This document shows, piece after piece, positions 60,201-64,000 of a stretch of DNA of 64,000 bases; the first letter of the stretch is position 1; every line of letters begins with the position of its first letter. The notes under the pieces are model-generated. The model was not told where the DNA came from. It searched no databases and was given only the letters and a program-made list of their open reading frames with translations. A program made the translations under genes and the position numbers. This stretch comes from Corbicula japonica (Eukaryota > Mollusca > Bivalvia > Venerida > Cyrenidae): the NCBI GenBank assembly GCA_038501625.1, contig JAZAYU010000038.1, positions 1,302,001-1,366,000 of the forward strand. Direction: 5' to 3'.

Positions 60201-63200
60201 CAATAAACCGACCAACTTTTTTATGTTTAGTTCACAACAATGATAATATCATTTACATCTTCGAAACCTTAGTCTGGATTTGAAATACAGGTATATTATA
60301 TGTTGAATAGACCTGAAATTACATGTACCATTATATCTAACAAATGACCATTTAATTCCATCAGTTTGTGACGAATTTCACTACGGCGAAAACTGTATGC
60401 AGCAATGTAACTGTGGGGTTGGAGCCAGTCGCTGTGACCCTATTCAGGGATGTATTTGTCAAGCCGGCTGGAATGGTGCACAGTGTGACAAAGATAGAAA
60501 TGAATGTGACGCCGCTACAAGTCCTTGCACAGGAACTCATACCACATGTATAAATACACCCGGAAACTACACATGTCAGTGTGCCACTGGATATCAAGTT
60601 GGTGCCAGCAATAACTGTATAAGTAAGTTACCGCTATTGTTATGGTGAAAATATTGATTTGCGCTCAACCCGGGGCTAGGAGGCGTGGGCAGTATTATGC
60701 ATTTCCACTACAGTCCATGAACAGGCTCAATCAACCCGAGCCTGCAATATTATTTTCATAGTTGTGTTCGGTGGTTTTCAAAGTTACCTTTTCATGTATT
60801 TATATTCCAGTATTTACTTCAGAAATTAAACATAGATAAAAACATACACGATGTTACAGTAGTACCATAGTTTACGCGACACAATTTTTATTAAGGACAT
60901 CTGTCTTCCACTTGACTATGAAATCAGGTTTTATTCACAGATATAAACGAATGCCAAGATGGTCAGCTGAACACGTGTGAGCAAGACTGTACTGACACTG
61001 AGGGGAGTTATACATGCAGCTGCAGACAGGGTTATCAGCAATCCGGAAATCTATGTCTAGGTTTGTATTACATGTATTAAATCAAAGCTCTGAAAGCGAT
61101 TAGACTTTTCGATACTGAAGAAGTCTGCTTAAAATCTCCAGAATCTCTAAGAGTATAGAGTAAAAGTTTAGAGAAATGCCTACTACTACCTATGTACTAT
61201 ATGATGGTAATTTTTCTAAAAATAATAACACATTAAAACACTTCGGATACCACATAAAAAACTGCAAATATAATTATGTGTGACTTTTGTAATAACAAAG
61301 ACTTTCAAACAATATCTAGATCCGTCGAAAGATTACCTTTTCAAATAAAAGCACTACACTGTTTTAGCATTTAAATGAGAACCTTATATTACTAAGGCGT
61401 TTAAATTATTATTTCCTTCGACGGATTTACACGACTTCCGAATAAAAGGTAGTTTTTTAAGCTGATGCGACTTTAAACGCTGCAATTGAAATGATTGTTT
61501 CAGCGAGTTACTTAAAGTTTAGGAATTAAAAATCAGCATGTATTTCTGTACACATTTTCCAAAGTTAAGATACAGTTGAATAAAGTTAACGTGTACAAAA
61601 ATTGGTTTTTTTTGCAGACATTGACGAATGTTTAGGCAAAAATAACTGCAGCCAGGTTTGCACGAACATTGAGGGTAGCTACATCTGTACATGTGATCCA
61701 GGTTTTATTCTAGATGCGACTGACAGAGCCTCTTGCAGACGTAAGTGAACTTAAATTATTTTACTATCTTTTTAAAGCTATTGGTGTTATTTCACATCAT
61801 TCTTTTGAATTCATTATTATATTAAATCAAAGGTTGGTTATTCACTTACACTTGCTTATTTAGAATGCTTGGATGCATATTATTATATTTTGACCTCTCA
61901 TTTTTCAATTACATATTTCAACACTCGTGCTTTTTGTGTGCCATTTTAAACAATTGACTTTGTTGTTTCAAAATTCAAAATGAAAACAATCAGATCTGAC
62001 ATATATTTCCTGAACGTTTTAAATAGCACGCACTTACTAATATATTATTCAAATTGATTAGGAACACAAAGTTTTCTATCACTTATTCTTAATTCTAAGC
62101 AAGCAAATACTTAAGTAAGAATAATTCCAATCAACATTTAATTGTACTTGGATTGTTGCATATTCCCTAGCGTTTTCCGTCTTCAATTATTTGTGCTATC
62201 GAATTTTCTCGTTTTAAAGTTACTGTAGTATGTCGAATATGAAATTATTGCAGACAGTTTTGGAATTTCGCACCGACATTTCTCACTTCGTTCTTTGAAA
62301 TGTGATAAGACTAAAATTAATTCATGGATAACTTTAGCAATACACATTTACAAAAAACACATATTACATTTTACATATCAAGTGCACTAAAATTTCTATT
62401 TTTCTTAAGATTTACGGCATAACTTACCCTAGTTCACTCCAAGTGCAGTTTATTTCCATTTCCTCTCAACTGTTATATATTATAAATAGGTTTTTACTCC
62501 CTTCGCAATATAACTAATGACTTGCAATAAGGACTTGCGAAAATTTGACTCAAACAACACATATATCCAACTTCTATGCATTTGTATTTTCCAATTTAGC
62601 GGAAACCGAATGTGATCCGACAAATAACTGTGGCAACAATACAGAATGTGTGCCTGTTAATGGTAACAATGATTGCCAGTGCATAAAGGGTTTTCAGAAG
62701 ATAGCACAAGCAGATAACAATTGTACTGGTAAATAGTGTTTATGATTTAAGTCCTTAGGGCCACGGTTTTTAAATGACATAATAATATTAATAATTTCTA
62801 GTTGTGTCCGCAGCCTCAAATACTGTTACAAAAATAATTATCATAATATAATAATCTATCACCAAATAAAAGGACTCCTCTAAATATCACCAAATAGAAA
62901 TTTAAGTACAGCGGGTAAATGTAAATAAATATTTACATGTTTTACTAAATATTCAACAGTAAATCACTTTGGTCAATTTTGCTTGCAGAATAAAAAATCA
63001 TATTTTCTTCACAGATATCGACGAATGTCAACCAAACAACCCATGTGTAAACGGGACATGCACTAACTTTGATGGAAGCTTCAAATGTACATGTGCTGCA
63101 GGATTTAAACTAGATACAGATCAAATAACCTGCATAAGTAAGACGATTTATATTGAGATGCTTCAACTGACCTAGTATTAAGTTAATGATTAATAAATGT

Positions 63201-64000
63201 AATTCTTATTGCACTGGAGAATTCTTTTTCAATTTCGTTTGCAACAAATGATTTATTTTAAAGTGATGCATGTAACTATGAATTTAAAATCTGAATTGCA
63301 TTTCGTTCTAATTTCATTTTTTGTTAGTATTTTTGATAATTCAAGGCGGTAACTTAATATCGGGTTATTATTTTCCTTGATTGTTTGCGGCTTGTATTTT
63401 TAAATTATTGATCATTGTATATCCACGTTGTCTTCTCTACTTTTTGGCTGTGTGGGTAGGCTGTGTCTACTGGATGTAGCCATTCCTAATAGGCATATTT
63501 TGTGCACATTATAGACATTTTAACGATAAAAGTAGTTTTCATAATTCATAATCAATTTGATTTCACATAACTGTTGAGATAGATTTAATCCTACTTACAT
63601 TTCAAGTTGCCTTTTCATATCGATCTAGAATGTGATTCCGGCCGGTATGGTGTAGGATGTAATGGATCATGCGCTTGTGTTACTGATAACACATTGTCCT
63701 GCAACGCTGTTAACGGTTCATGTTCTTGTAAGAATGGTTGGAATGGGCAAAACTGTAATGTTGACATAGATGAATGCTTGGCAAAAACCTACAGCTGCCC
63801 AAACAATTCCAGTTGTTTTAACACGAACGGCTCCTATGTTTGTGTTTGTGCCAACGGATTCACCAAAACAAGCGATGGCTTGTGTCAAGGTGTGAAATAT
63901 ACTTCTATAGCAGTTTTAAACGTTCTGAAATAATTAAAATACCTATTACAATGACCTGAGTTTGTGTCTTTCTACCATGCTCTCACAGTTATTGTTTCGC
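57116..64000 (+). CDS. Gene 2: paralogous EGF-rich mucin-type protein, partial at both ends, 12 exons seen
   Basis: Twelve exons, 1794 bases, 598 codons, all phase 1-1. They match gene 1 exons 18-29 one for one; lengths are 87, 174, 129, 132, 126, 132, 258, 120, 123, 129, 123 and 261 against 87, 174, 129, 132, 126, 132, 258, 120, 123, 126, 126 and 264. Introns are shorter, with no clear similarity noticed. It is therefore a tandem paralog, not a haplotype copy. The first exon follows an assembly gap, and no mucin, NIDO, AMOP or VWD exon is visible before it. Expected to be an EGF-array membrane mucin like gene 1 if complete. Confidence 0.85.
57550..57723 (+). CDS. Gene 2 exon equal to gene 1 exon 19
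   Basis: Acceptor ACGTAG (weaker). [40 protein letters not shown]. No upstream copies of the acceptor edge, unlike gene 1. Confidence 0.9.
57992..58120 (+). CDS. Gene 2 exon equal to gene 1 exon 20
   Basis: [36 protein letters not shown]. Markedly diverged from gene 1 outside the EGF core; no donor-edge copies after it. Confidence 0.9.
58399..58530 (+). CDS. Gene 2 exon equal to gene 1 exon 21
   Basis: Acceptor [41 protein letters not shown]. Only about four residues differ from gene 1. Confidence 0.92.
59064..59189 (+). CDS. Gene 2 exon equal to gene 1 exon 22
   Basis: [37 protein letters not shown]. Starts identically to gene 1 for sixteen residues. Confidence 0.92.
59569..59700 (+). CDS. 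Gene 2 exon equal to gene 1 exon 23
   Basis: [39 protein letters not shown]. Confidence 0.92.
59701..60364 (+). other. Gene 2 intron; nothing recognised
   Basis: No repeat family or exon recognised. Confidence 0.65.
60365..60622 (+). CDS. Gene 2 exon equal to gene 1 exon 24
   Basis: [61 protein letters not shown] replaces D-I-N-E-C. Shares the A|GTAAGT donor. Confidence 0.93.
60941..61060 (+). CDS. Gene 2 exon equal to gene 1 exon 25
   Basis: [37 protein letters not shown]. The 42-bp minisatellite of gene 1 is absent, which fixes the ancestral exon end. Confidence 0.92.
61061..61617 (+). other. Gene 2 intron; nothing recognised
   Basis: No repeat array. Confidence 0.65.
61618..61740 (+). 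CDS. Gene 2 exon equal to gene 1 exon 26
   Basis: [35 protein letters not shown]. Donor C|GTAAGT as in gene 1. Confidence 0.92.
61741..62599 (+). other. Gene 2 intron; nothing recognised
   Basis: No upstream copy of the next exon, unlike gene 1. Confidence 0.65.
62600..62728 (+). CDS. Gene 2 exon equal to gene 1 exon 27
   Basis: [37 protein letters not shown]; one codon longer than gene 1. Confidence 0.91.
63015..63137 (+). CDS. Gene 2 exon equal to gene 1 exon 28
   Basis: [36 protein letters not shown]; one codon shorter than gene 1. Confidence 0.92.
63341..63505 (+). mobile_element. SINE-like family S1, 3' part
   Basis: caaggcggtaac, ggctgtgtgggtaggctgtg and catttcctaataggcatatt-like 3' end; 5' part missing. 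Confidence 0.65.
63629..63889 (+). CDS. Gene 2 exon equal to gene 1 exon 29
   Basis: [21 protein letters not shown] start, [37 protein letters not shown]. Keeps the calcium motif D-I-D-E-C that gene 1 lost. Last exon in the window. Confidence 0.92.

Noticed and set aside
57116..63889. Post-gap exons as a haplotype duplicate of gene 1
   Set aside because: Protein divergence is too high in several exons and introns do not align by eye; a paralog fits better.

Overview
The window is eukaryotic, animal nuclear DNA: AT-rich, with short coding exons bounded by GT/AG introns, many small inverted-repeat transposons, and 3' intron ends typical of an invertebrate. The dispersed repeats and the protein family point to a mollusc, most likely a bivalve. 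That placement is inference from repeat style, because no species-specific gene is present.

Two genes are present, both on the + strand. Gene 1 fills 1-48176; its 5' end lies before the window. It encodes a giant type I transmembrane mucin of the MUC4-like class. I traced 42 exons and all splice phases close: 10536 coding bases from position 3 to the stop, that is 3511 residues in this window. Domain order is a 1413-residue Ser/Thr/Pro mucin region without cysteine (1-4242), NIDO (5578-12092), AMOP (12965-14706), VWD with a GDPH motif (15881-18727), a beta-sandwich-like segment (19452-20396), about 24 EGF modules (20565-38232), a Thr/Pro linker, a SEA domain with a G-S-L-I-I cleavage-type motif (39373-41324), a short Cys-bearing juxtamembrane module, one transmembrane helix (43693-43813) and a Tyr-rich cytoplasmic tail ending at 48176. 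The GDPH and SEA motifs suggest the precursor is cut twice but stays joined at the cell surface.

The EGF block shows a higher-order repeat of five module types, present three times. Its exons are almost all phase 1-1. The most unusual feature is that at least six exons of gene 1 have their own splice-site-bearing edge copied in tandem into the neighbouring intron, in different states of decay: exons 19, 20, 25, 27, 31 and 35. Some copies remain in frame with usable splice sites, which could give a ladder of isoforms.

From 48177 to 56418 is intergenic DNA with tandem and inverted-repeat elements and no gene that I can support. A 500-base run of N (56419-56918) follows. Gene 2 (57116 to beyond 64000) starts abruptly with 12 exons that match gene 1 exons 18-29 one for one in order, phase and nearly in length. 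Its mucin, NIDO, AMOP and VWD exons are not seen and must lie in the gap, lie elsewhere, or be missing. Introns hold a SINE-like family (9 copies), a fold-back MITE family (5 copies), several TIR elements and minisatellites.
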